A stretch of DNA of 64,000 nt from the NCBI GenBank assembly GCA_947448725.1, contig CANFOM010000004.1, forward strand, positions 91,769-155,768, read 5' to 3'. The notes under the pieces are model-generated. The model was not told the DNA's origin, made no database searches, and saw only the letters and a program-made list of their open reading frames with translations. Both the position numbers and the translations under genes were made by a program. The number at the start of each line of letters is the position of its first letter. Position 1 is the stretch's first letter. Shown piece after piece: positions 18,900-28,830 of the stretch. Origin of the DNA: Bacteroidota bacterium (GTDB lineage: Bacteria > Bacteroidota > Bacteroidia > Chitinophagales > Chitinophagaceae).

Positions 18900-19463
18900 A
18901 TGAATAAAATTGTAATTGCCATAACGGGTGCTAGCGGGGCCATTTATGCAAAATCTTTATTGGATTGCTTAGTCGCTATGCCCCATCAATATGCGGCTGT
19001 GGGCATTGTAATGAGTGATAATGCTAAAACTGTATGGGAAACCGAATTAGGCCACCAAGATTACACCCAATACCCTTTTACTTTTTACCATAAAAACGAC
19101 TTTAATGCCCCTTTTGCATCTGGTTCGGCTCAATACAATACCATGATTGTAATTCCTTGTAGTATGGGTACATTAGGGAGAATAGCCAGTGGAGTTAGTG
19201 ATGATTTAGTCACCAGAGCGGCGGATGTTATTTTAAAAGAAAGGAGAAAACTAATTTTAGTAGCCCGAGAGACCCCTTATAATTTAATACATATAAAAAA
19301 TATGGAAACGGTGACCTTAGCAGGTGGCATTATTTGCCCTGCCACACCTAGTTTTTATAGTAAACCAAAAACCATCGAAGAAGTAGCTTATACGGTAGTG
19401 CACCGAATTTTAGACTTAGCTGGTTTACCAACAGATAGTTATCGATGGGGAAATAATAAATAA
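18900..19463 (+). CDS. ubiX: flavin prenyltransferase UbiX
   Basis: This cytoplasmic enzyme makes prenylated FMN, the cofactor of UbiD-type decarboxylases. The 187-residue protein starts with IVIAITGASGAIYAKSLL and has IPCSMGTLGRIASGVSDDL, LKERRKLILVARETP and the C-terminal GGIICPATPSFYSKP, all classical UbiX/Pad1 marks. It is transcribed divergently from the glucuronate operon and has no ubiD partner in the window. A terminator follows 24 bp after the stop. Confidence 0.95.
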   Translation: MNKIVIAITGASGAIYAKSLLDCLVAMPHQYAAVGIVMSDNAKTVWETELGHQDYTQYPFTFYHKNDFNAPFASGSAQYNTMIVIPCSMGTLGRIASGVSDDLVTRAADVILKERRKLILVARETPYNLIHIKNMETVTLAGGIICPATPSFYSKPKTIEEVAYTVVHRILDLAGLPTDSYRWGNNK

Positions 19464-19487
19464 AACAATTAAGAAAATATTGATTGC

Positions 19488-19525
19488 AAAAAAAAGGCAT
19501 CACCAAATAAACGGGATGCCTTTTT
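19488..19525. terminator. bidirectional intrinsic terminator between ubiX and clpC
   Basis: The perfect arms AAAAAGGCATC and GATGCCTTTTT enclose a 13-base loop between two convergent genes. A and T runs on either side suit both directions. Confidence 0.8.
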
Positions 19526-19540
19526 AATATTATAGCCTTA

Positions 19541-22126
19541 CTATTCTTCTTTAGGTTCTTTGGGCGCTTTGGGTGCTTTTTCTTTTTCCTTTTTTTGTAA
19601 AGTAAAAACAAGCTTCCCATTTTCTTTGTCTAGATCGCCCATGATGGTATCGCCTTCTTTAACACTATGGTTTAGAATTTCTTCCGCCAATGGATCTTCG
19701 ATGTATTTTTGAATGGCTCTGTGCAATGGTCTTGCACCAAATTGAACATCATAACCTTTGTCTGCAATAAATCCTTTGGCGTCCTCTGATAATGACAAGT
19801 TCAATCCCAAGGTCACCAAACGACTCAACACATTTTTCATAATAATGTCGATGATTAAGAAAATATTTTCTTTGGTCAATGAATTAAACACCACCACATC
19901 GTCTACTCTATTTAAAAACTCAGGAGAGAAGGTTCTCTTCAATGCTTTTTCAATTACAGATCTATTGTTTTCATCGGTTTGTTGCACACGCGTTGCGGTG
20001 GCAAATCCAACACCATCTCCAAATTCCTTTAATTGACGAGCTCCTATATTAGAAGTCATGATGATTAAAGTATTTTTGAAATTTACTTTTCGTCCTAAGC
20101 CATCCGTTAAAATACCATCGTCCAATACTTGCAATAAAATATTATAAATATCTGGATGTGCTTTTTCTATTTCGTCTAAAAGTATTACGCAGTATGGCTT
20201 ACGGCGCACTTTTTCTGTTAACTGTCCGCCTTCTTCATATCCCACATAGCCTGGAGGCGCTCCTATTAATCTACTTACAGAGAATTTTTCCATATACTCA
20301 CTCATGTCAATTCTAATTAAAGAATCCTCTGAATCAAATAAATTTCTTGCCAATGCTCTAGCCAACTCTGTTTTACCTACGCCCGTTGGACCTAAGAAAA
20401 TAAAAGTACCGATTGGTTTTTTAGGATCTTTTAAACCTACTCTATTTCTTTGAATGGCTTTTACGACTTTCCCTAAGGCTTCATCTTGACCAATAACTTC
20501 AGACTTCATTTCCTCCATCATCTTTTTCAACTTGGTGGTTTCCGCCTCTACCATTCGCTTCACAGGAATACCAGTCATCATACTCACTACTTCGGCAATA
20601 TTTTCTTCATTGATAGGGAAACGCTTATTTTTACTTTCTTCCTCCCAATTGGTTTTTGCTTTTTCTAAAGCTTCTCCTAATTTTTTCTCCGTATCTCTTA
20701 AGCTAGCGGCTTCTTCGAAACGTTGACTTTTCACCACCCTATTTTTTTCGTTCTTAACTTCTTCAATTTGCTTTTCTAAATCAACAATATCCAAAGGCAC
20801 ATTGATATTTTTCAAATGCACTCTTGCGCCTACTTCATCTAATACGTCAATAGCTTTGTCTGGCAACAAACGGTCGGTCATATAACGATCGCTCAATTTT
20901 ACACAAGCTTCAATGGCTTCTTGATCGTACACCACACTGTGATAATCCTCGTATTTAGATTTGATATTATTTAAGATAATAATAGTGTCGGCAACACTTG
21001 GCGGTTCTATAATTACTTTTTGGAAACGTCTATCCAATGCACCATCTTTTTCAATGTGCATTCTGTATTCATCTAAAGTAGAAGCACCGATACATTGTAA
21101 TTCGCCACGCGCTAAAGCCGGCTTGAATATATTAGAGGCATCTAAAGAACCACTTGCACCTCCCGCACCAACAATGGTGTGAATTTCATCAATAAATAAA
21201 ATAACGTCTCTGTTTTTTTCCAACTCGGTCATGATGGCTTTCATACGCTCTTCAAACTGACCTCTGTATTTAGTACCTGCCACTAATGCTGCCAAATCTA
21301 AGGATATCACTCTTTTATCAAATAGCACACGACTTACTTTTCTTTGCACAATGCGCAAAGCCAAGCCTTCCACAATAGCGGTTTTACCCACACCTGGTTC
21401 TCCAATTAAAATAGGATTATTCTTTTTACGTCTACTTAAAATTTGACTTACTCTTTCAATTTCTGCTTCACGACCAACAATAGGATCCAAAGAATCCATT
21501 TCGGCTAATTTGGTAATGTCTCTTCCAAAATTATCTAATACCGGTGTTTTTGATTTATTAGGCGTTGCTGGTTTCGCTTTTGAAGCAGTACCATAGGCAC
21601 CTGATCCACCTCTTTTTTCTTCTTCAAATTCATCTTCCCCTTCTTCTGGGAATTCTGCACTTGGCGGATTCATGGGGGCTGTTGGATTAGATCCTACAAT
21701 TCCCAATTCGGTTCTAAACAAATCATAGTCAATATCAAATTGATTTAAAATTTGAGTAGCTATATTTTCTTTATTTTTTAAGATACTTAAAAGCAAATGT
21801 TCTGTTTCTACCATCGGGCTTTTCAATGCCTTTGCTTCTAGTACCGTTACTCGAATTACCTTTTCGGCTTGTTTGGTTAATGGCAAACTATTGATGTTGG
21901 CTACATTTTTACCTGACTTATCCTTTACGGCTAATTCAATCTCTTTTCTTAATTCGCTTAAATTGACATTTAATTGCTTTAGGACCTTGATGGCTGTATT
22001 TTCTTGATCTCTAATAAGTCCAAGCATTAAATGCTCGGCCCCTATAAAGTCATTTCCTAATCTCAATGCCTCTTCACGACTATAAGAGATGATTTCCTTA
22101 ACTTGTGTTGAAAAATTATTATCCAT
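19541..22126 (-). CDS. clpC: ATP-dependent Clp protease ATP-binding subunit ClpC
   Basis: This cytoplasmic AAA+ unfoldase feeds substrates to ClpP. The 861-residue protein has two N-terminal Clp repeats (residues 1-145), an acidic and glycine-rich linker ([14 protein letters not shown]), a first AAA module with GEPGVGKTA near 240, a UVR-type coiled middle region (about 435-475, [15 protein letters not shown]), and a second module with GPTGVGKTE near 575. The tail is unusual: a run of Lys/Glu/Pro/Ala ([12 protein letters not shown]). Neither clpP nor a ctsR-type regulator is nearby. Confidence 0.95.
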   Translation of the reverse strand: MDNNFSTQVKEIISYSREEALRLGNDFIGAEHLMLGLIRDQENTAIKVLKQLNVNLSELRKEIELAVKDKSGKNVANINSLPLTKQAEKVIRVTVLEAKALKSPMVETEHLLLSILKNKENIATQILNQFDIDYDLFRTELGIVGSNPTAPMNPPSAEFPEEGEDEFEEEKRGGSGAYGTASKAKPATPNKSKTPVLDNFGRDITKLAEMDSLDPIVGREAEIERVSQILSRRKKNNPILIGEPGVGKTAIVEGLALRIVQRKVSRVLFDKRVISLDLAALVAGTKYRGQFEERMKAIMTELEKNRDVILFIDEIHTIVGAGGASGSLDASNIFKPALARGELQCIGASTLDEYRMHIEKDGALDRRFQKVIIEPPSVADTIIILNNIKSKYEDYHSVVYDQEAIEACVKLSDRYMTDRLLPDKAIDVLDEVGARVHLKNINVPLDIVDLEKQIEEVKNEKNRVVKSQRFEEAASLRDTEKKLGEALEKAKTNWEEESKNKRFPINEENIAEVVSMMTGIPVKRMVEAETTKLKKMMEEMKSEVIGQDEALGKVVKAIQRNRVGLKDPKKPIGTFIFLGPTGVGKTELARALARNLFDSEDSLIRIDMSEYMEKFSVSRLIGAPPGYVGYEEGGQLTEKVRRKPYCVILLDEIEKAHPDIYNILLQVLDDGILTDGLGRKVNFKNTLIIMTSNIGARQLKEFGDGVGFATATRVQQTDENNRSVIEKALKRTFSPEFLNRVDDVVVFNSLTKENIFLIIDIIMKNVLSRLVTLGLNLSLSEDAKGFIADKGYDVQFGARPLHRAIQKYIEDPLAEEILNHSVKEGDTIMGDLDKENGKLVFTLQKKEKEKAPKAPKEPKEE

Positions 22127-22219
22127 ATAATTAATTGGAGCTGTTACAAGAATAACGAATATTTTTGACCTAAAGTATGTTAAGTATTACTTGTTATTAA
22201 CCATTTATTATTAACACTT

Positions 22220-22618
22220 ATGCAATACCAAACCGAACAAAAGGAGAAGTTTACAGTCGTCACCCTTCTTGAAAATAGTCTTAGTTCAAATCTCGTGCCA
22301 GAATTGGCCGAATTAACCACTAAAATTGGCGCCCAATCCCCTAAAAACCTGGTACTTAACTTTGCCAAGGTAGTTAGATGGGAATTGCCCATCATTGAGC
22401 TATTGGCCAATGCCCAGCAAGCCTTTTATGATAATAATACCTCATTTGTCATTTGTTGCCTGTCAAATAGCCTCCAAGAACTGCTAGATTTGACCGAATA
22501 TGCCGAACTCATGAATATCACCCCCACCGAATCGGAGGCCTGGGATATTGTCCAGATGGAAGAAATTGAGCGAGAACTATTGGACAGTGACGACATGGAG
22601 TTTTCGACCCAAGAATAG
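22220..22618 (+). CDS. STAS-domain protein (anti-sigma factor antagonist-like)
   Basis: This is an acidic 132-residue protein with a STAS-like beta-alpha pattern: strands at EKFTVVTLLE and PKNLVLNFAKV, a helix at PIIELLANAQQAFYDN, then TSFVICCLS and the ELLDLTEYAELMNITPT end. Where canonical antagonists have a phosphorylatable serine before the helix (DSSG), this one has RWELP. It probably is not controlled by an RsbW-type kinase. The tail (ERELLDSDDMEFSTQE) is strongly acidic. It lies 47 bp before dnaG on the same strand and may share its transcript. Confidence 0.75.
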   Translation: MQYQTEQKEKFTVVTLLENSLSSNLVPELAELTTKIGAQSPKNLVLNFAKVVRWELPIIELLANAQQAFYDNNTSFVICCLSNSLQELLDLTEYAELMNITPTESEAWDIVQMEEIERELLDSDDMEFSTQE

Positions 22619-22665
22619 GCCTTTTATCATTAGATTATCCCTTAAGATTAGTTATTTTCGCCGTC

Positions 22666-24594
22666 ATGATTACCTCTCAAACCATACAACAAATCACCAG
22701 CCGAATCGACATTATTGATGTCGTAGGTGAATTTGTTAAACTAAAAAAGAGAGGAACCAACTATATAGGCAATTGCCCTTTTCACAACGAAAAATCTCCT
22801 TCCTTTACCGTTTCCCCTGCCAAAGAAATTTACAAATGTTTTGGTTGTGGCAAAAGTGGTAATACGATTACTTTTTTAATGGAGCATGAAAAGTATAGTT
22901 ATGTGGAGTCTTTAAGATGGTTAGCGGCAAGATATAATATTGAAGTAGAAGAAACGGAAACCAGCCCTGCCCAAAAAATAGCTCAGCAAGTGGCCGAAAG
23001 CTTATATGCGATCAACCATTTTGCCATGGACTTTTTTGCCAAACAATATTGGGAAACAGAAGCAGGTGAAACAATTGCTCAAAGCTATATGCAACACAGA
23101 GGTTTTTTAAAACCTATTGTGGAGAAATTTAAAATTGGTTACAACCCTTCGGATAAAGATAGTTTGGCTAAAGCCTTATTGCAAAATCAATTCAATCCTG
23201 AACTTTTTGCCAAAACAGGATTGGTCGTTGAACGCAATGGCGAATGGCAGGATAATTACAGAGACCGTATTATTTTTCCCATTCACAATACCACTGGAAA
23301 AATTATTGGATTTGGTGCTAGGCAAATTGCGAAAAACGATAAGTCGCCTAAATACATTAACTCTCCCGAAAATGATATCTATGTAAAAAGTAGAATTTTA
23401 TACGGTTCTTATTTTGCAAGAACTGCTATTGATAAATTAAATGAATGTTTATTAGTAGAAGGTTATACCGATGTAGTAAGCTTACACCAAGCAGGTATTG
23501 AAAACGTGGTAGCCAGTGGAGGAACTTCATTAACCATTGATCAGTTAAGGCTGATTAAAAAATACACCCAAAACTTAACCATCATTTATGATGGAGATGC
23601 GGCAGGTATAAAAGCCGCCCTACGAGGATTAGACATGGCTTTAGAAGAAGGATTGAATGTGCAATTGGTATTAATTCCAGACAAGGAAGATCCAGATAGT
23701 TATGTAAATAAGGTAGGACCAGATGCATTCAGAGACTTTGTACAATCGGCAAAAAAAGATTTTGTTTTATTCCAATTGGAAGTGCAATTAAAAGAAGTAG
23801 GTGGTGATTTAAATAAGAAAAATGCATTGGTGAATCAAATTGCTGAAACACTTAGTAAAATTAATAAGCCCGAAGATTTTACCAAACTGCAAGAATACGT
23901 TAAAAAATGTGCTTCTCTATTGCGCATAGATGAAACAGGTTTAACACAATTGGTGAATAAGTTTAAGCGGGATAAGATAGTGAAGGAAGAAAAGAAAATG
24001 TCTTACGATGAAGCTGCTATCTTACTACCAAGCTTCCCCAAAGAAGCTGACGCCGAAAATGACAATGATTTATTTGTAGACAGAGACTTAGCCCATGAAA
24101 GAAATCTAGTTCGATTAGTATTAGAATATGGCAATGAACTTGGACCAAAAAATGTAAAAGTAGCAGATTGGGTATTTGAAGAAATTGAGTCCTTCCCATT
24201 AGAAAACGCAGATATGGTTTATCTCATAGAAGCTTATAAAAAATGGGCTGCTGAGGGCAAGTTGGCCAACAGTAAAACATTGCAATACCACGAAGACGAA
24301 CGCGTACAAAAATGGGTGGTCACTTTATTTGAACCCGAGCACGAATTAAGTACGAGATGGAATGAAAAATTAGGAAAACCAGAACGAGTTGAAGAAAAGA
24401 ATTTTATACTAGAAATTGAAATAGGTTTAATGTATTTTAAATTAAGGAAAGTTAAAAAGATGATTGGTCAAAATCAATTAGATTTAGAAACTGCCCCAGA
24501 AAAAGAACAGATTCAATTGTTGCAAATACACAAACACTTAAAAGAGGTAGAACGAAACCTAACCCAATCTATAGGAACGGTGATTTTAAAATAA
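22666..24594 (+). CDS. dnaG: DNA primase
   Basis: DnaG makes RNA primers at the replication fork. The 642-residue protein has an N-terminal zinc ribbon with C37, H40, C58 and C61 (CPFH ... CFGCG), the catalytic-core motif YRDRIIFPIHN near 200, and the TOPRIM motifs LLVEGYTDVVSLHQAG (E265 region) and IIYDGDAAG near 306-312. A C-terminal helicase-interaction region follows from about residue 430. The stop is only 13 bp from that of the convergent beta-helix gene, with no room for a dedicated terminator. Confidence 0.96.
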   Translation: MITSQTIQQITSRIDIIDVVGEFVKLKKRGTNYIGNCPFHNEKSPSFTVSPAKEIYKCFGCGKSGNTITFLMEHEKYSYVESLRWLAARYNIEVEETETSPAQKIAQQVAESLYAINHFAMDFFAKQYWETEAGETIAQSYMQHRGFLKPIVEKFKIGYNPSDKDSLAKALLQNQFNPELFAKTGLVVERNGEWQDNYRDRIIFPIHNTTGKIIGFGARQIAKNDKSPKYINSPENDIYVKSRILYGSYFARTAIDKLNECLLVEGYTDVVSLHQAGIENVVASGGTSLTIDQLRLIKKYTQNLTIIYDGDAAGIKAALRGLDMALEEGLNVQLVLIPDKEDPDSYVNKVGPDAFRDFVQSAKKDFVLFQLEVQLKEVGGDLNKKNALVNQIAETLSKINKPEDFTKLQEYVKKCASLLRIDETGLTQLVNKFKRDKIVKEEKKMSYDEAAILLPSFPKEADAENDNDLFVDRDLAHERNLVRLVLEYGNELGPKNVKVADWVFEEIESFPLENADMVYLIEAYKKWAAEGKLANSKTLQYHEDERVQKWVVTLFEPEHELSTRWNEKLGKPERVEEKNFILEIEIGLMYFKLRKVKKMIGQNQLDLETAPEKEQIQLLQIHKHLKEVERNLTQSIGTVILK

Positions 24595-24607
24595 ATGTTT
24601 TTATCCC

Positions 24608-26179
24608 TTAAAAAATAGTTCGCTCTTCTGCCCCTATATTTAAAGTTTTATCTTTTATTCGATTGCCAAAAAAATCGCTGACGCTATTTGTTTTAATTGG
24701 CGCAGCTGCATTAATACAAGGCGATCCTTTGAGTAGTTGGTAGCCACTTAATTTTGAAAGCCCCACCGCTCCTCTCCCAGGTGCTGCAAATAACGGATCT
24801 GCCATCAATTTTTCTTTATCGTCGGGTAATGCTTTAAGCCAAGGCCCAAAATAACAGTTTCGGTTAAATTTGGGTCCATCTGCATTAGGACCTAATTGTA
24901 AACTATCATTAAACTTACGATCCAAAGTACTACCATGACTATAAACAGATCTAAAGCGTCCTTGACCCGTTGCATAAAAAATATTATTGCTAAAAGTAGC
25001 ACCTAATTTATTTTTATCTCTTTCATCCTCCATACCAGAATAAAAATCTAAATCTACCGTACTATGATCCACATAAAAAATATTGTTGTGTATTAAGTTT
25101 CCATCCTCCGTATTGCCATGAATTTGAACTAAATGGGTTTGATCGTTTTCGCTAATATTATACCTTGCAATGTTGTCATTGGTTTTATTCATAATTAACA
25201 AAAGTCCATGACCATAAGCACTGTAATTATATTGTAAAACACAACGCTTGCAATCAAAGTCAAAATCATACGCAAATCCATCCCCATTGCCTGCTTGTCT
25301 GCCTGTTTCATAGGCTTCATTAAATTGCATAACTGTTTCTGTTGCTCTAGCTATCCAAATAGCTGCTGTATGCGGCCACCATTTTTCTCCTCCTTTTAAA
25401 TCCGGATCCCCCGATCTTAAACAACTGCGAATGGCAACATTATGTTCTATCATTCCTTTATAAGAACCTGCTACAATAATGGCGTCACCACCCGTATTTT
25501 CGATCCTATTTTTACGAACAATAACATTATCTTTTGCGCCGAAAATAATAATACCTACTTTATCAAAACGTTCAATTCTATTATTTTCAATGAGCACATC
25601 GTTGAGTAAACTAGTACTACTATCTTTTTTCTGAACCATAATAGCGCAACTATTGTAACCCGTGTATTCTGTACTTCCACCTAGCTGTCCCCATATATCA
25701 TGAACATAACAATTGCGGATAGTAATATGTCGCACATCCTGTCCATTCCCTTTTACCCATGCTACTATTCCTTCTCTTCCAATACCTAGTTTAGGAGGCG
25801 CTCCACTGGTTATTTCCATATTATTTATCTCCCACCATGACTGATTGACCAATTGAATCCCTGCTCCTTCCGCTTCCCCTATATTAATTATTGGCTTTTC
25901 ATTTCCTCCATAACTATTAATCACAATAGGCTTACCCGCTAGTCCCGAACCTTTGGGTTGCAATTGTCCTTTCCAAACACCAGCCGATTTAAAAAGTATT
26001 AGATCCCCTGGTTGAAATATAGTTTGATTGACTCTTTCAATAGTTTTCCAAGCACTCGTCTTAGCTAGGCCGGTATGTTGGTCATTGCCCTCTGGAGAAA
26101 CATAATAGATTTTTGATTGACTGTTGCCAGAAAAATTAAAAGTGATGAGCAAAATGAAACCTAAGATTAATTTTCGCAT
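24608..26179 (-). CDS. exported right-handed parallel beta-helix protein
   Basis: This 523-residue protein has a signal peptide (about 1-21, ending GNSQ) followed by a start typical of secreted pectate-lyase-like or NosD-like proteins: KIYYVSPEGNDQHTG and WKTIERVN. Repeated short beta-helix turns follow (IRNCYVHDIWG, IENNRIERFD, VRKNRIENTGGDAI, IEHNVAIRSC, LQYNYSAYG). These folds often belong to polysaccharide lyases or hydrolases acting on pectin, alginate or other acidic glycans. No catalytic residues can be assigned by eye. It may supply uronic acids to the glucuronate operon, but the two are not linked genetically. Confidence 0.8.
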   Translation of the reverse strand: MRKLILGFILLITFNFSGNSQSKIYYVSPEGNDQHTGLAKTSAWKTIERVNQTIFQPGDLILFKSAGVWKGQLQPKGSGLAGKPIVINSYGGNEKPIINIGEAEGAGIQLVNQSWWEINNMEITSGAPPKLGIGREGIVAWVKGNGQDVRHITIRNCYVHDIWGQLGGSTEYTGYNSCAIMVQKKDSSTSLLNDVLIENNRIERFDKVGIIIFGAKDNVIVRKNRIENTGGDAIIVAGSYKGMIEHNVAIRSCLRSGDPDLKGGEKWWPHTAAIWIARATETVMQFNEAYETGRQAGNGDGFAYDFDFDCKRCVLQYNYSAYGHGLLLIMNKTNDNIARYNISENDQTHLVQIHGNTEDGNLIHNNIFYVDHSTVDLDFYSGMEDERDKNKLGATFSNNIFYATGQGRFRSVYSHGSTLDRKFNDSLQLGPNADGPKFNRNCYFGPWLKALPDDKEKLMADPLFAAPGRGAVGLSKLSGYQLLKGSPCINAAAPIKTNSVSDFFGNRIKDKTLNIGAEERTIF

Positions 26180-26276
26180 GTTGTTTATTTTGTAAATGAA
26201 TAACAGGGAAAGCTTTAGTAAAAAGTGAAAATAACCATCCCCTTCCTAAAGCTAGTTCTTTCGCTAATAAATTACC

Positions 26277-26304
26277 AAAAAAAAGGCTCCAAAAATGGAG
26301 CCTT
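26277..26304 (-). terminator. intrinsic terminator after the YdeI-like gene
   Basis: Read on the minus strand, the arms AAGGCTCC and GGAGCCTT enclose a six-base loop and are followed by a T run. It lies 22 bp after the stop at 26327. Confidence 0.75.
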
Positions 26305-26326
26305 ACAATCATTAAAATATTAATTA

Positions 26327-26995
26327 TTACTTCTCTGAGGGGTTGTTCTTGCCAGCTAATAACTTTTCTAAAGTAGCTTCCAAGCGTTTTTGTTTGGTTT
26401 CTTCTTTCTTCGCTCCTTGAATCCAACTTAAATATTCTTTTTGATTCAAAATTGAAAGGGAAGTAAAAAACTCTCTCGCCTCTTCTTGTGCAGTAAATAA
26501 TTTATCTAATTCAATAGGAAGAGCAATTAGGCGTTTTTCAAAATCATCCACCTTAATATCAGCCGATTTAAACTCAACAAAAGTTCTATTTCTATTTGGG
26601 ATTTGATCTAATTTCTTAAAACGCATAGCCGTCCAAACATGGTCTAAGGTTACTTGCCTAACTGCCTCATATTCATTTTTTGATAATATCTCCCAGCTTG
26701 CATCTCTATTTAAGTCAGACACAATCTTAGATGTTGTTTTTGGATAGGCAATCCACAACTTGCTTTCTGGGTGTAAAGCCGAAAACACCTCTTTCAAAAT
26801 ATTGTTCAACTGCAATTGATTGATGGCAAAAATAAGCGCAAAGTCAATTTTACGTGCCTTTAATAAAGGTGTTAGATTCTTGTTGTAAGATAACTTAGCA
26901 AACTGTTTTTCAACTGAAGATGGTAACCCTTGAACCAGTAAATTTTTCTCTTCTTTCAACTGCAATTTCTCCAAAATATTCTGATTACCTGACAT
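26327..26995 (-). CDS. YdeI/OmpD-associated family protein
   Basis: This 222-residue cytoplasmic protein has two parts. The C-terminal half (about 140-210) matches the YdeI/OmdA family, with AREFFTSLSILNQKEYLSW, GAKKEETKQKRLEATLEKL and LLAGKNNP. The N-terminal half (about 1-125) resembles small DUF3052-like folds (LWIAYPKTTSKI, SDLNRDASWEIL, VTLDHVWTAMRF). Family members are named bacteriocin-protection or OmpD-associated proteins, but their biochemical role is poorly defined. It appears monocistronic, with its own terminator. Confidence 0.78.
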   Translation of the reverse strand: MSGNQNILEKLQLKEEKNLLVQGLPSSVEKQFAKLSYNKNLTPLLKARKIDFALIFAINQLQLNNILKEVFSALHPESKLWIAYPKTTSKIVSDLNRDASWEILSKNEYEAVRQVTLDHVWTAMRFKKLDQIPNRNRTFVEFKSADIKVDDFEKRLIALPIELDKLFTAQEEAREFFTSLSILNQKEYLSWIQGAKKEETKQKRLEATLEKLLAGKNNPSEK

Positions 26996-27051
26996 AGCTG
27001 TTAATTTTTAAAGGAGGACGAAGTTACGAAATTCTAAATTGAAAAAGCGAC

Positions 27052-27687
27052 TTAATTACGCTTAAGTCTGTTTTTGAAACTTGGCACCTTATTCTCAGTG
27101 CCTCTTAAAAGCCTTCCGATGTTTTTTTGATGTGTAATAACAACCATCAAAGCTACTATAATGGCGAAAAGACGATAAACCGTTTCCTTTTCATGAAAGA
27201 TGAACAAAATAAGCACCATGAAAGCCACTCCTGCTAACATAGAACTTAAGGATACAAAGCGGGTAGATAATAAAGTGATTAAGAATACCCCTAAGCAAAT
27301 CAAAGCCACCATAGGTTGAATGGCCAAAGCCATACCTAATAAAGTAGCAACTCCTTTGCCACCTCTAAAGTTGGCCCAGATGGGAAATATATGGCCTAAA
27401 ATAGACATCATACCCAACGCGATCATAAAATTGGTACGGGCCAATTCGTCGCTAAGGTAAAAAGGAATAAAAATGTATAAAGAGGTTGCGATAATACCCT
27501 TTGTAACATCCACCAACATCACTATGCTGCCCCATTTAGAACCTAAAATTCTAAAAGTATTGGTAGCACCCGCGTTTCCACTTCCGTAATCTCTAATATC
27601 AATACCGAAAACGGATTTACTAATCCAAACCGCAGTGGGTATAGAACCAATTAAATAAGCTAAAATAATAAGAATGATTTCTGTCAT
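27052..27687 (-). CDS. plsY: glycerol-3-phosphate acyltransferase PlsY
   Basis: This inner-membrane enzyme acylates glycerol-3-phosphate from acyl-phosphate in the first step of phospholipid synthesis. The 211-residue protein has five hydrophobic segments and the three conserved loops: GSIPTAVWIS near residue 13, DYGSGNAGATNTFRILGSK near 33-51, and IWANFRGGKGVATLLGM near 103-119. It is followed in transcription by the YdeI-like gene 56 bp away and preceded by prmA 48 bp away. Confidence 0.95.
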   Translation of the reverse strand: MTEIILIILAYLIGSIPTAVWISKSVFGIDIRDYGSGNAGATNTFRILGSKWGSIVMLVDVTKGIIATSLYIFIPFYLSDELARTNFMIALGMMSILGHIFPIWANFRGGKGVATLLGMALAIQPMVALICLGVFLITLLSTRFVSLSSMLAGVAFMVLILFIFHEKETVYRLFAIIVALMVVITHQKNIGRLLRGTENKVPSFKNRLKRN

Positions 27688-27704
27688 ACCTTTTTCTTGG
27701 GAGA

Positions 27705-27712
27705 CAAATATA
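27705..27712 (-). promoter_or_regulatory. candidate -7 promoter box of plsY
   Basis: On the minus strand it reads TATATTTG, an exact TAnnTTTG match 18 bp before the plsY ATG. It would give a leader of about ten bases. No good -33 element is visible. Confidence 0.3.
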
Positions 27713-27735
27713 CGACCAAAAAAATTAATGTTTTG

Positions 27736-28632
27736 TTAACAATGGCGACTAAACATTAAACTAACCCAGCCGTTAAGTGGTTGCGCTTTAATATAAGTCC
27801 AGTTTAAATTTTTAGCTAATTTTATTATATCTTCTTGATCTTCAATAAGTAAGCCGCTTAAAACTAAAATTGAATTTAAGCTAGTCGACTGTGTAATTTC
27901 ACCTATATTGGCTTCAATAATATGCCTGTTGACGTTTGCTAGAACTATATCAAAAAGGGTTGCCTGAAGGGCAGAATTTACTTTTTCTATCTTAATTCGT
28001 TCAGCATCATTGTTTTGTATATTTTCTAGGGCATTTTCAATACACCAGTCATCATTGTCCACGGCTAAAACCGAAGCCGCCCCTAATTTCTCTGCTAGGA
28101 TGGCCAAAATGCCGGTGCCCGTTCCAAAATCGTAAACCGATTTTCCTTTAAAGTCTATCGATTCCATCAATTGGATGACTGAATAAGTAGTAGCATGGTG
28201 CCCTGTACCAAAGCTCATTTTGGGGGTTATCTTAATATCATGAAGTACGGATGGTTCGAAATGGGGATGGAAATGAGCGCGAATGCCTACAAAATCAGCC
28301 ACCCTTACTGGTTCAAAATTTGATTCCCATACTGCATTCCAATTTTGTTCTTTAATAACTGATTTTAAATAAGTTAAACTATATTGTTTGAATATATTAT
28401 TTAATTCATTTTCAATATTATTAGCTTCAAATTCCGTAGCCAATATATAAGTTTTGCAATGACCTGCCCCTTTACCTAATTCATTGGCCATTTGGACCCC
28501 ATCATTAATCCCTACACTTAGCTCCTCCTCATTAAAACCGTCAAACCCTAGTTCGGATAACTGGGCTACCAGCATTTCAAACTGCTCCTGATGATCAAAA
28601 TCGAAGGCTATTTGGATATATTCTTTGGTCAT
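27736..28632 (-). CDS. prmA: ribosomal protein L11 methyltransferase
   Basis: This cytoplasmic SAM-dependent enzyme trimethylates ribosomal protein L11. The 298-residue protein has an N-terminal substrate domain and a C-terminal Rossmann methyltransferase domain. Motif I is YDFGTGTGILAILAEKLGA near 165, preceded by KMSFGTGHHATTYSV. Motif IV is DIVLANVNRHII near 230, matching the NPPY-like LANI(N) of PrmA. The leader between pnp and prmA contains a long inverted repeat element. Confidence 0.92.
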   Translation of the reverse strand: MTKEYIQIAFDFDHQEQFEMLVAQLSELGFDGFNEEELSVGINDGVQMANELGKGAGHCKTYILATEFEANNIENELNNIFKQYSLTYLKSVIKEQNWNAVWESNFEPVRVADFVGIRAHFHPHFEPSVLHDIKITPKMSFGTGHHATTYSVIQLMESIDFKGKSVYDFGTGTGILAILAEKLGAASVLAVDNDDWCIENALENIQNNDAERIKIEKVNSALQATLFDIVLANVNRHIIEANIGEITQSTSLNSILVLSGLLIEDQEDIIKLAKNLNWTYIKAQPLNGWVSLMFSRHC

Positions 28633-28660
28633 GGGGTTTTGTTTTTTAGTCGCCCGAAAT

Positions 28661-28739
28661 AATTGGAGTAAATACCTATCCCTAGGCGCTCAGCTCGCTT
28701 CGCTCGAATGTTCGCTACGGAATAGTATTTACTCCAATT
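28661..28739. repeat. inverted repeat element in the pnp-prmA gap
   Basis: The 15-base arm at 28661-28675 is repeated exactly in inverted orientation at 28725-28739. The inner 49 bases are GC-richer than the surroundings and rich in CGCT/CGAA words (GCTCGCTTCGCTCGAATG). The structure looks like a small dispersed palindromic element or a folded RNA leader of prmA. No coding potential is credible here. Confidence 0.7.
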
Positions 28740-28776
28740 TAACTTGAACATAAGAACACTATACAAAGTTAGCCAC

Positions 28777-28809
28777 AAAAAAATGCCCCGCATTAGTAGC
28801 AGGGCATTT
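28777..28809 (-). terminator. intrinsic terminator of pnp
   Basis: Read on the minus strand, the arms AAATGCCC and GGGCATTT are separated by 13 bases and followed by a T run. It lies 21 bp after the pnp stop. Confidence 0.8.
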
Positions 28810-28830
28810 ATATTGAATCTATCTAAAATT

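Noticed and set aside
26136..26426. Minus-strand ORF of 96 residues between the beta-helix and YdeI-like genes
   Set aside because: It overlaps both neighbours and the terminator at 26277-26304 and has no family resemblance.
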